This document shows positions 1 through 8,052 of a stretch of 32,201 bases of DNA, piece by piece. Positions within the stretch are counted from its first letter, which is position 1; every line of letters starts with the position of its first letter. Position numbers and translations under genes: made by a program. Origin of the DNA: Vulcanimicrobiota bacterium (GTDB taxonomy: Bacteria; Vulcanimicrobiota; Vulcanimicrobiia; Vulcanimicrobiales; Vulcanimicrobiaceae); the NCBI GenBank assembly GCA_028287525.1, contig JAQBPM010000313.1, positions 1 through 32,201 on the forward strand, given 5' to 3'. The notes under the pieces were generated by a model that was given only the letters and a program-made list of their open reading frames with translations, made no database searches and was not told the DNA's origin.

Positions 1-1591
1 TGAGCGTACCGCGGAGCGGCGTGACCGCGACCGAGGTGTCGCCGACGATGCCGACCTTCACCGGCACGGCGTTCAACTGCCCGTTGCGCTCGACGAAGAT
101 GCGGCTGGTGCTCCCTGCCGTGACCGCGCCGCTGCTGGTGCCGGTCGTCGCGCCCCACGGTGACCCGCCGCCGGCCGCGTTACCGCTGCCGGTGCGCGCG
201 GCACCGGAGGCTTGCCCCGCACCGGGGCCCGCGCCATTCGCACCCGGGGGCCGTTTGCGGTGCGCGACGCTCCCGGCCGCGGGCGTGTAGCTGAATGCTG
301 CGAGCGGTACGATCGTCGCATTGTCGGCGTGGGCGACTTGAATCGTCGCGTTGGCCGTCATGCCGGGAAGGAGCGCGCCGTCCTTGTTGTCGACGACGAC
401 CACGTTGGTGTAGGTCACGACGTTCGACACGGTGGTCGGGTTCTGACGAACCTGTTTGACCACGGCCTTGAAGACCCGGTTCGGGTACGCCAGCACCGTG
501 AAGGTGACCGGATCGCCCGGGCGCACGCGCCCCATGTCCGGCTCGCCGACGGCGAGATCGAGTTCCATCTTCGAGAGGTCTTGCGCGATCGAGAACAGCG
601 TCGGCGTCGACAGGCTCGCCGCGACGGTCTGACCGACCGCGACGACGCGCGCGATCACCGTGCCGTCGACCGGCGAGGTGATGATCGTGTGGTTGACGTT
701 CTGCTGGGCCTGCGCGACCTGCGCCTGTTGGATGCCGATCGCCGCGACGCTCGCGTCGTGCGTCGCGACTTGGTTCGCGGCCGTCGCGCCGGTGACGCCG
801 GTCTGCGCGGAGAGCGCTTGCGCGGAGGCGTTCGCCTGCGCGATCTGCGCGACCGACGCGCTCGTTTGCGCCTGGGCCTGCGCGACCGCGGCGCGCGCGC
901 CGTCGACTGCCGTCTGCGCCGCGACCAGAGCGGACTGATCGGCGTCGACCTGATTCTGAGCGATGAAGCCCTGCGAGACCAATTGCCGATCGCGATTGAC
1001 CGTCTGCTGCGCGAGCGCAAGCGCCGCCTGATCCTTGGTAACCGTAGTTTGGGCGGTCTTGACGGCGGCCTGCGAGGCGGCGGCCGTCATTTGCGCGGCG
1101 CGCGCCGTCGCGGTCGCGGCTTGTGCCTGGGCCTGCGCTTGCGCGACGGCGGACGGACCGCCGCTCGCGGTCGCGCCGGTCGCCTGCGCTTGTGCCATGC
1201 TCTGAGCGAGGGTCGACTTCGCCTGGTCGAGCGCCGCCTGGAACGTCGTCGGATCCAGTTTCGCGAGAACCTCGCCCTTCTTCACCCGCGAGTTGAAGTC
1301 GGCGTAGATCGCGGAGATGGTCCCCGAGACCTGCGTGCCGACGCTGATGGTGTTCTGCGGGTTGAGCGTTCCGCTCGCGGTGACCGTCTGCGCGAGCGAA
1401 CCGGTCTGCACCGGTTCGGTCGTGTACGTCACGGCAGCCGCCCGCGAACGGATCACCAGCACCGACGCGACGATCGCGACGATAACCAAAGCGGCAAGGG
1501 CGGCGAACAGCCATCGCGGGCGACGGCGCTTGGTCTCCAGCTTTACCGACGAGACGTGACCGTTGGTTGACGGCCGTTCTAAAGTTTGCAT
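1..1591 (-). CDS. RND/MacA-HlyD family periplasmic adaptor subunit (3' end outside window)
   Basis: Open minus frame not listed in the ORF track because it runs off the window edge: MQTLERPSTNGHVSSVKLETKRRRPRWLFAALAALVIVAIVASVLVI...TVTASGTLNPQNTISVGTQVSGTISAIYADFNSRVKKGEVLAKLDP...TIITSPVDGTVIARVVAVGQTV...GMTANATIQV. TM anchor, biotinyl-lipoyl-like half motifs and an Ala/Gln-rich coiled coil. Confidence 0.9.
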   Translation of the reverse strand, partial: MQTLERPSTNGHVSSVKLETKRRRPRWLFAALAALVIVAIVASVLVIRSRAAAVTYTTEPVQTGSLAQTVTASGTLNPQNTISVGTQVSGTISAIYADFNSRVKKGEVLAKLDPTTFQAALDQAKSTLAQSMAQAQATGATASGGPSAVAQAQAQAQAATATARAAQMTAAASQAAVKTAQTTVTKDQAALALAQQTVNRDRQLVSQGFIAQNQVDADQSALVAAQTAVDGARAAVAQAQAQTSASVAQIAQANASAQALSAQTGVTGATAANQVATHDASVAAIGIQQAQVAQAQQNVNHTIITSPVDGTVIARVVAVGQTVAASLSTPTLFSIAQDLSKMELDLAVGEPDMGRVRPGDPVTFTVLAYPNRVFKAVVKQVRQNPTTVSNVVTYTNVVVVDNKDGALLPGMTANATIQVAHADNATIVPLAAFSYTPAAGSVAHRKRPPGANGAGPGAGQASGAARTGSGNAAGGGSPWGATTGTSSGAVTAGSTSRIFVERNGQLNAVPVKVGIVGDTSVAVTPLRGTL

Positions 1592-1615
1592 GGTCGTATC
1601 GATACTACGACCATG
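1589..1615. promoter_or_regulatory. Perfect inverted repeat CATGGTCGTA-N7-TACGACCATG overlapping the adaptor start codon; candidate operator
   Basis: 10-bp perfect arms (1589-1598 and 1606-1615); the central GTATCGATAC is itself palindromic. Confidence 0.5.
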
Positions 1616-1631
1616 TGCCTCGGAAAGTGCT

Positions 1632-3014
1632 TCAGGTTATATGAGAATCGCTCTCAGGTAGCTGCCAGGGAACGAACGGCCATTCGCCGGTTCGCGCTGC
1701 CCAAATGAGGAAGACGGCTCCGCCCGCCGCGATGGTGAGTACCCCGTACGCAATCGCTGCCCAGCCGGCGCTTGCAAACGCGTAGCACCAGCCCACCAAC
1801 GCCACGACTGCCGGCAACGGAAAGAGCCACATGCGATACGGCGAGCGGATGCCGCGTGCGCGCATTACAGCGAGCGCCGCAATTTGCGCGACCGGTTGAA
1901 TCAGCACCATCCCCGCGACGAGCGCGTTGATGACGTTTCCGAGCGAGAGCAAGCTTGCAGGAAGCGCCAACAGGCCGATGACGAGCAGCGAGACGTCGGG
2001 GAACCGCAGGCGCGGATGCACGTGCGCGAAAGCGCGCAAGAACACGCCGTCGGCTGCGGCGGCGAACGGGACGCGCGAGAAGGCGAGCAGGTTGCCGTAG
2101 ACCGACGCGAACGCCGTCAGCAGGATCAGCACCGTGACGATGCCGGCCACCGCGACGCCGAACGCACGCTCGACGACAACCGATGCGATGAACCCGCCGA
2201 CGCCGTGCTCCGCCACGATCGACTGCCACGGCACGGCTCCCAGCACGCCGAGCTGCATAGCGACGTACAGAACCGCGACCAGCCCGATCGAGATCAGAAT
2301 CGAACGCGGCAGCGTGCGCGCCGGGGCGATCACTTCATCGCCGACGGAACTCGATGCGCCGTACCCGGCGTAGTCGTACATCGTGATGATCAGCGCCTGG
2401 CCGAAACCGGCGGCGAACCCGGCCCAGAAGGAATCGCCGCCGAGCGCGAACGCCTGCGCCGGCGAGAAACGGGCGAATCCGGCGACGACGACGCAGAGCA
2501 GCGTGATGACGGCGACGATGCCGAGCGCCACGCCGAGGCGCGCCACCGAGCCGATCCCGCGATACAGCGCGAGCAGCGTCACCACACCGACGCCGATGGC
2601 GACGGCGTTCGCTTCCCACGGATGCGCGGCGAGGTGCGGGAACAGATAGCCGGCGTAGTTCGCGAAACCGATGTAGCCGGATGCGAGCAGCAGCGGCGCG
2701 CTGCAGATCGTCTGCCACACGAACAAGAACGCGAGCAGACGGCCGAGACTGCGCCGTCCGAAGACCTCGCGCAAGAAACCGTACGTCCCACCCGAGCCGG
2801 GATACTGCGCGCCGAGCTCGGCCCAGACCAGGCCGTCGCAGAGCGCCAGACCGGCACCGGCGATCCACCCCACCAGCGAAAGCGGACCGCGCAGCGATTG
2901 GAGCACGAGCGGAATCGTGATGAGCGGGCCGATCCCGACCATCGTGATGACGTTGATCGCGACCGCGCCGCGCAGGCCCACGCCGCGCACCAAGCCGCGA
3001 TTCGCGCCGCTCAT
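1632..3014 (-). CDS. APC superfamily amino acid permease
   Basis: 460 aa, ~12 hydrophobic segments; N-terminal GLRGAVAINVITMVGIGPLITIPLVLQ and ELGAQYPGSGGTYGFLREVFG typical of APC permeases. Confidence 0.88.
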   Translation of the reverse strand: MSGANRGLVRGVGLRGAVAINVITMVGIGPLITIPLVLQSLRGPLSLVGWIAGAGLALCDGLVWAELGAQYPGSGGTYGFLREVFGRRSLGRLLAFLFVWQTICSAPLLLASGYIGFANYAGYLFPHLAAHPWEANAVAIGVGVVTLLALYRGIGSVARLGVALGIVAVITLLCVVVAGFARFSPAQAFALGGDSFWAGFAAGFGQALIITMYDYAGYGASSSVGDEVIAPARTLPRSILISIGLVAVLYVAMQLGVLGAVPWQSIVAEHGVGGFIASVVVERAFGVAVAGIVTVLILLTAFASVYGNLLAFSRVPFAAAADGVFLRAFAHVHPRLRFPDVSLLVIGLLALPASLLSLGNVINALVAGMVLIQPVAQIAALAVMRARGIRSPYRMWLFPLPAVVALVGWCYAFASAGWAAIAYGVLTIAAGGAVFLIWAARTGEWPFVPWQLPESDSHIT

Positions 3015-3017
3015 CGA

Positions 3018-4088
3018 TCAGGCGAACTGGACGGCGAACGCATCGTAGTCGAGCGCGTCGACGCCCGCGGCGAGCGCGCGCACGCGGAGCGCCGCGAGAT
3101 CCGGTTGCGGCCGGACCGCCAGCGCACTCGTCGGCGTGCCGCCGGGGATCAGCGCGATCCGCTGGGCCGCGGCCGGCGTCACGATGCTCTGCCACGGCTC
3201 GAGCGCGACGCTGCCGCCGCCCGCGTCGACGCGCAGATGCGCGCCCATCGCGGTGATCGTCAGCGGCAACCCGTCGGAGTCGAGATACGACTCCGCCGAC
3301 CGCACGTCGATCCGTTCGACCGCAAAGCGATGATCGGCGATCAGCAACGTGTGCTCGAGACCGTCCGCCTCGTACTGCAGCTGCCCGACGGCACCGGGGA
3401 ACGTGGCGCGATAGTCGAGCACGTCGCCGGCTTTCTGCACGTGCAGCGGGCGCGGCTTTCCGTCTGTACCGACGCGGTTCCAATCGAAGATGCGATAGGT
3501 CAGATCGCTCGCCTGCTGCGTCTCGAACAACTGGATTCCGGCGCCGATCGCGTGCAGCGTCCCCGCCGGAAGATAGAACGCGTCGCCCGGCTGGACCGGC
3601 ACGCGGCGCAGGATCTCGCCGAGCGTGCCGTCGGCGACGCGGCGCTCGAACTCTTCGCGGGTCGTGTCGCGCGTCCAGCCGAGCACGAGTTCCGCATCCG
3701 GCTCGCTCGCGAGGATATACCAGCACTCGGTCTTGCCGTTCGGCTGGCCTTCGACGCGCTGCGCGTACGCGTCGTCGGGATGCACCTGCACCGAGAGCGC
3801 CTGCCGCGCGTCGATGATCTTCGTCAGCACCGGAAAGACGCGCGCCGGATCGATCGGGCCGGTCAACGTCGCGCCGAGGTTCGCGCGCAGGCCGCCGAGC
3901 GTCGTCCCCGCGAGCGGACCGTTGCGGACCGCGTTCTCGTCCCAGCACTCCCACGATTCGCCCAGCGGCTGCGGCGCCTCACCGGGTCGCAAAACAGCCT
4001 TGTGGTAGCGGGTGACGAGCGCATCCCCACCCCAGATCGCGGGCGCCAATCGGGGCTCGAGGAGATACGGATAGAGCCGGTCACTCAC
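3018..4088 (-). CDS. manA: Mannose-6-phosphate isomerase, class I
   Basis: 356 aa; LEPRLAPAIWGGDAL, GESWECWD, KIIDARQALSVQVHPDD, NGKTECWYIL, GDAFYLPAGTLHAIGAGIQLFETQQASDLTYRIFDW. Confidence 0.88.
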   Translation of the reverse strand: MSDRLYPYLLEPRLAPAIWGGDALVTRYHKAVLRPGEAPQPLGESWECWDENAVRNGPLAGTTLGGLRANLGATLTGPIDPARVFPVLTKIIDARQALSVQVHPDDAYAQRVEGQPNGKTECWYILASEPDAELVLGWTRDTTREEFERRVADGTLGEILRRVPVQPGDAFYLPAGTLHAIGAGIQLFETQQASDLTYRIFDWNRVGTDGKPRPLHVQKAGDVLDYRATFPGAVGQLQYEADGLEHTLLIADHRFAVERIDVRSAESYLDSDGLPLTITAMGAHLRVDAGGGSVALEPWQSIVTPAAAQRIALIPGGTPTSALAVRPQPDLAALRVRALAAGVDALDYDAFAVQFA

Positions 4089-4134
4089 GTGCCGGCTCTA
4101 CGCTTTTTCTCACCAGCGTTCCGCTTGGTGCGGG

Positions 4135-4467
4135 CTATTCGCGGCGAATCGTGGTGCTCGAGGTGCTGCCGCGGTTGTTCGACATCGCGACGAGGCCGAC
4201 GATCACGACCAGCACGACCGCGCCGACGATGATCCACGTCCACGGAAGGTTGCTGGTGTCGGTCGTCGTGTTCGTCGTCGTGGTGGACGAACTGCCGGCG
4301 GGCGCATTGCCGGTGGTGGCGGAGCCGCCGCTCGTCCCGCCGCCGGTGGTCGTCGTCGTGGAACTGCCTCCGTTGCTGCCGCCCGTGGTCTGCGCGTACG
4401 CGAACGTCGGAGCAAACGCGAGGAACATCGCTAACACGAGGATCGAAAGCCGTGTGAAAATTCGCAT
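4135..4467 (-). CDS. Small secreted/membrane Gly-Ser-Thr-rich protein with C-terminal TM helix
   Basis: Likely start MRIFTRLSILVLAMFLAFAPTFAYAQ (signal peptide), preceded by a GGA-rich RBS; low-complexity TTGGSNGGSSTTTTTGGG then TWIIVGAVVLVVIVGLVAM. The ORF track begins at 4500. Confidence 0.6.
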   Translation of the reverse strand: MRIFTRLSILVLAMFLAFAPTFAYAQTTGGSNGGSSTTTTTGGGTSGGSATTGNAPAGSSSTTTTNTTTDTSNLPWTWIIVGAVVLVVIVGLVAMSNNRGSTSSTTIRRE

Positions 4468-4496
4468 CGTTCCCTGCTTCCTACAAAAGTCGTAAC

Positions 4497-4634
4497 TCAT
4501 GACAGCGAGCCCTGAGGTTCCGGATCACCGGTCGGGGACGTCGGATCCGGCGGAATGCCCGGCATGTCCGGCGGCGCGTCGGGCATCGACGGTACGTCCG
4601 GTACAGATTCGGGGACCTGGTACTCTGCTACCAT
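4497..4634 (-). CDS. Possible short Pro/Asp-rich ORF (45 aa)
   Basis: MVAEYQVPESVPDVPSMPDAPPDMPGIPPDPTSPTGDPEPQGSLS; abuts the next gene. Composition suggests a real PDxP-type peptide, but the ORF is very short. Confidence 0.25.
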   Translation of the reverse strand: MVAEYQVPESVPDVPSMPDAPPDMPGIPPDPTSPTGDPEPQGSLS

Positions 4635-4733
4635 TGCCCCCGAAGCGTTCCCGACGGGCAGAAAACCGAAACGGCAACCGAGCGATGGGCGCCGACCGGC
4701 AACCAACGGCACGACGGCAGAGTCCTGGAGGCA

Positions 4734-5369
4734 ATGCGCCCACTGCACCGCGTTGCCGCACTGGCTGCAACGATCGCGCTGCTCGGCGAAGCCCCTGCAC
4801 CTTCAGCCCCGTCTGAAGAAGCGGCGCGGCTTTTTGCCATGAGCGGCACGCGAACCGCCGCCGTCCAATCCTACACCTCGCGCCTGCACGTCGACGTCGC
4901 GCTGCGCTCCTTTCCGTACCTCAAGTTTCACTTGAACGGAACGATCTCGTTCAAGCGCCCGAACTTGTACTCTGTGCACTTCGAGCACGTGCCGTGGTTC
5001 GGCAAAGGCTTCGAAGACATGAAGATGGACCCGATGGTCCCCTCGACGTGGGGCGAACACTACGACGTGACAAGCCTCACTCGCACAGGTGACCGGACGC
5101 ACATCGAGATGCGCGACAAGGTGGACGGCCACATCAAGGGCGTGCACGCCGAACTCGACGCCGACGGTCTACGCAAGATCGAGTGGCAGTATCTCAACGG
5201 CGGCAACATCGGCGTCGCCGTCACGCCGGTCATCGTGAGCGGCATCCCGGTGCCGGCGACCGAAGACGCCGACATCCATCTGCCGACGTATCACGTCATC
5301 TGCCACGCGACCTTCAGCGACTACAAGATCGTCACGGACTCACCCTACGCCGCCGGCGGCGGCCGGTAA
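4734..5369 (+). CDS. Secreted LolA-like/outer-membrane-lipoprotein-sorting-like protein, first gene of the hopanoid operon
   Basis: N-terminal signal-like region; VQSYTSRLHVDVALRSFPYLKFHLNGTISFKRPNLYSVHFE pattern of LolA-like beta sheets; 12 bp upstream of hpnK. Confidence 0.55.
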   Translation: MRPLHRVAALAATIALLGEAPAPSAPSEEAARLFAMSGTRTAAVQSYTSRLHVDVALRSFPYLKFHLNGTISFKRPNLYSVHFEHVPWFGKGFEDMKMDPMVPSTWGEHYDVTSLTRTGDRTHIEMRDKVDGHIKGVHAELDADGLRKIEWQYLNGGNIGVAVTPVIVSGIPVPATEDADIHLPTYHVICHATFSDYKIVTDSPYAAGGGR

Positions 5370-5381
5370 CTCACCCGCGCG

Positions 5382-6248
5382 ATGCGCCGGGTGATCGTCA
5401 CGGCGGACGACTTCGGCCTCGCGGTCCCGGTGAACGAAGCCGTGGAGCGCGCCCACCGCGAGGGCGTGCTCACCGCGGCCAGCCTCATGGTTGCCGAACC
5501 GGCGGCCGCCGACGCGGTCGCGCGAGCCCGCGCGCTGCCGTCGCTGCGCGTCGGGCTGCACGTCGTCGTCGTCGAAGGGCGGCCGCTGCTGCCGCCGGAG
5601 CGAATCCCCGACCTCGTCGACCGCGCCGGAATGCTCAGCTCGAACCTCGCGCAGACGGGGGTGCGCTACTTCTTCCACCCGCGGATCCGGCGGCAACTGG
5701 AAGCCGAGGTGCGCGCGCAGTTTGCGGCCTTCGCCGCGACCGGACTCGCGTTCGACCACGTCAACGCTCAGTGCCACATGCATCTCCACCCGACGGTGCT
5801 CGGCATCATGCTGAAGGTCGCCCGCGACTACGGCCGTCCGCCGATGCGCGTGCCGTACGAGCCGTTCGCGGCGTCCTGGCGCGCGACGCACGACGCCCGC
5901 GGCCTGCGCCTTGCCAACGCGTTCCTGCTCGCACCGTGGCTCGCGCTGATGAAAGCGCGGCTGCGCGTTGCCGGCGTGCGGTACAACGACCGCGTCTTCG
6001 GCTTGGGTGACTCGGGCCGGATGACGCCGCAGCGCGTCCTTGCGCTGCTGGGCGAACTGCAGCCGGGCGTCACCGAGATCTTCTTCCACCCGGCGACCGG
6101 GCCGTGGCCGGGGATCGCACCGGGACTGCACGCGTACCGTCATGCCGACGAACTCGCCGCCTTGCTGGACGGTGACGTCGCGCGCGCGCTGCACGCGCCC
6201 GGCGTCGAGACGATCGCGTTCTCCGACCTCGTGCCCGCGCGTGGCTGA
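5382..6248 (+). CDS. hpnK: Hopanoid biosynthesis-associated YdjC-family deacetylase HpnK
   Basis: MRRVIVTADDFGLAVPVNEAVERAHREGVLTAASLMV; HVNAQCHMHLHPTV; FFHPATGPWPG; context with hpnI, hpnG, shc and hpnH. Confidence 0.88.
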   Translation: MRRVIVTADDFGLAVPVNEAVERAHREGVLTAASLMVAEPAAADAVARARALPSLRVGLHVVVVEGRPLLPPERIPDLVDRAGMLSSNLAQTGVRYFFHPRIRRQLEAEVRAQFAAFAATGLAFDHVNAQCHMHLHPTVLGIMLKVARDYGRPPMRVPYEPFAASWRATHDARGLRLANAFLLAPWLALMKARLRVAGVRYNDRVFGLGDSGRMTPQRVLALLGELQPGVTEIFFHPATGPWPGIAPGLHAYRHADELAALLDGDVARALHAPGVETIAFSDLVPARG

Positions 6249-7380
6249 CCTGCGCCGGTTTGCCGACCGCGCGACGTTGGCGCTCTCGCTGGCGAGTCTG
6301 GCGTACGGCGCGTTCGCGCTCGAACGGACGCTTGCGTTCGGCCGCCGCACCCGGCGCCCGGCGGCGCGCGCGCCATACGTGACGATCCTCAAGGCGCTCC
6401 ACGGCGACGAACCGCTGCTCGCGCAGAAGCTGCGCTCGTTCTGCGACCAGGACTATCCCTCGTACGATGTCGTGCTCGGCGCGCGGAACGGCGACGATCC
6501 GGCGCTCGCGACGGCAAGCGTCGTCGCGACCGAGTTTTCGGACCGCGTGCGCGTCGTATCGGCGAACGATGGGACGCCGCACCACGCGAACCCGAAGATC
6601 GACACGCTCGCCGCGCTCGTCCCCCATGCGCGCGGCGACATCCTCGTGTTCGCCGACAGCGACATGCGCGTGACGCCCGATTACTTGCTCGCGATCGTCG
6701 AGCCGTTCGCGGACGAACGCGTGGGCGCGGTGACGTGTCTCTATCGCGGAGTCCCCGCCGATGGCGGCGTCGCGTCGCGGCTGGGTGCGATGGCGAACCA
6801 CGAGCACTTCGCGCCGTCGGTGCTCATCGCGGAGCGATTACTCGGAATGCGTTTCGGCTTCGGCTCCACGATCGCGGTTCGCCGCACGCTGTTCGAAGAG
6901 ATCGGGGGGCTCGACGCGATCGGCGCGCACCTCGCCGATGACGCACTGTTGTGCGCCGAAGTCACGAAGCGCGGCGCGGCGGTCGTGCTCTCGGATTACG
7001 TCGTCGAGAACGTGGTCGACGAACCTACGTTCCCAGGGCTGTGGTCGCACGAGCTGCGCTGGGCCCGCACGCAGCGCGCGCTGGAGCCGGGCGGTTTTGC
7101 GGGCGTCGTGCTGACGTATCCGATTCCGCTCGCGCTGCTGCACGTCGCCGTCGCGCGCGAGCGGTCGAAGCCGCTGGTCGTCTTGGGCGCGGCAATCGCG
7201 CTGCGGTACGCGCTGGCATTCGCCGCCGCTTGCGCGTTCGGCGCACGCCCGGCACCGCTGCTGGTCCCGCTGCGCGACACGCTCGGTCTCGCCGTCTGGT
7301 GCGCGTCATTCATCTCCCGTGGCGTCCACTGGTCGGGCGACGACTACCGCGTGAACCGCGACGGCCGCATGACGCCGTGA
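6241..7380 (+). CDS. hpnI: Hopanoid-associated glycosyltransferase HpnI (GT2)
   Basis: GTG start overlaps hpnK stop by 8 nt; VTILKALHGDEPLLAQKLRSFCDQDYPSYDVVLGARN, FADSDMRVTPDYL, RWARTQR motif; C-terminal WSGDDYRVNRDGRM. Confidence 0.88.
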   Translation: MADLRRFADRATLALSLASLAYGAFALERTLAFGRRTRRPAARAPYVTILKALHGDEPLLAQKLRSFCDQDYPSYDVVLGARNGDDPALATASVVATEFSDRVRVVSANDGTPHHANPKIDTLAALVPHARGDILVFADSDMRVTPDYLLAIVEPFADERVGAVTCLYRGVPADGGVASRLGAMANHEHFAPSVLIAERLLGMRFGFGSTIAVRRTLFEEIGGLDAIGAHLADDALLCAEVTKRGAAVVLSDYVVENVVDEPTFPGLWSHELRWARTQRALEPGGFAGVVLTYPIPLALLHVAVARERSKPLVVLGAAIALRYALAFAAACAFGARPAPLLVPLRDTLGLAVWCASFISRGVHWSGDDYRVNRDGRMTP

Positions 7381-8051
7381 CAATCGTCGTCCCGCGCGGC
7401 GCCGAGGCCGCCGCCGTCCGGCGCGCCCGTCCGAGCTCGCGCGTGATCGAAGTACCGGCGGGCGCGCGCGCCGCGACTGGGCTGCCGACGTTCGAAGACG
7501 ACGATACCGTGGTCGTGCTCGGGTTGTGCGGCGCGCTCCACGGCGGTTCGGTCGGTGACGTCGTCGTCTATCGGCGCGTCGTCGACGATGGGGCTTCCTA
7601 CCAGTTGGACGCCGGAGTGCGCGACGCGCTCGCCTCTTCGCTCGGTGCCAACGTTGTTGCTGCGTGCACGGCAAACCACGTCGTTACTACCCTCGCCGAA
7701 CGGTCGGCGCTGGCGTCCCGTTACAACGCGACCGTCGTCGACATGGAGGGAACGCACCTCGCCGCCGCGCTCGCAACGCGCGGCGTGCGACTCGCAATGG
7801 TCCGCATCGTGAGCGACGACGATTCGTGCGACTTGCCGGCACTGGAGCGAGCGATCGGCGCAGACGGAAGCATCGATGTCGTGCGCATCGCGACGGCATT
7901 CGTTCGCTCACCACGCGCAGCGTATGCCTTCATCCGTAACGTACGGCACGCCCTCCGGCGCCTCACCGAAATCGCGCCCGTCGTCATTCGGGGGTCACCC
8001 TTCGACTTCGCTCAGGCTGACGACGGGGGTTCCTCGACAGGCTCGGAATGA
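7377..8051 (+). CDS. hpnG: Hopanoid-associated nucleoside phosphorylase HpnG
   Basis: GTG start overlapping hpnI stop; GLCGALHGGSVGDVVVYRRV; VVDMEGTHLAAALATRGVRLAMVRIVSDD (phosphorylase superfamily). C-terminal ~22 aa lies in a dispersed repeat. Confidence 0.82.
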   Translation: MTIVVPRGAEAAAVRRARPSSRVIEVPAGARAATGLPTFEDDDTVVVLGLCGALHGGSVGDVVVYRRVVDDGASYQLDAGVRDALASSLGANVVAACTANHVVTTLAERSALASRYNATVVDMEGTHLAAALATRGVRLAMVRIVSDDDSCDLPALERAIGADGSIDVVRIATAFVRSPRAAYAFIRNVRHALRRLTEIAPVVIRGSPFDFAQADDGGSSTGSE

Positions 8052-8052
8052 C
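7983..8052. repeat. Dispersed repeat copy A (two directly oriented units) at the hpnG/hpnB convergent junction
   Basis: cccTTCGACTTCGCTCAGGcTGAC ... GGTTCCTCGACAgGCTCGGAATGAC; same family as copies near 16.3, 16.8, 30.6 and 31.9 kb. Confidence 0.8.

Noticed and set aside
180-1514. 444-aa minus and 452-aa plus ORFs over the efflux adaptor
   Set aside because: Arg-rich shadow frames; the real adaptor frame is open through the window edge and so was not listed.
1884-4232. 782-aa plus-strand ORF
   Set aside because: Antisense to the permease and manA; Arg/Glu/Asp/His-rich composition typical of antisense ORFs in high-GC DNA, with no recognisable domain.
6951-7376. N-terminal extension of the hpnG ORF (366 aa)
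   Set aside because: Lies out of frame over hpnI; the GTG at 7377 overlapping the hpnI stop fits a coupled operon.
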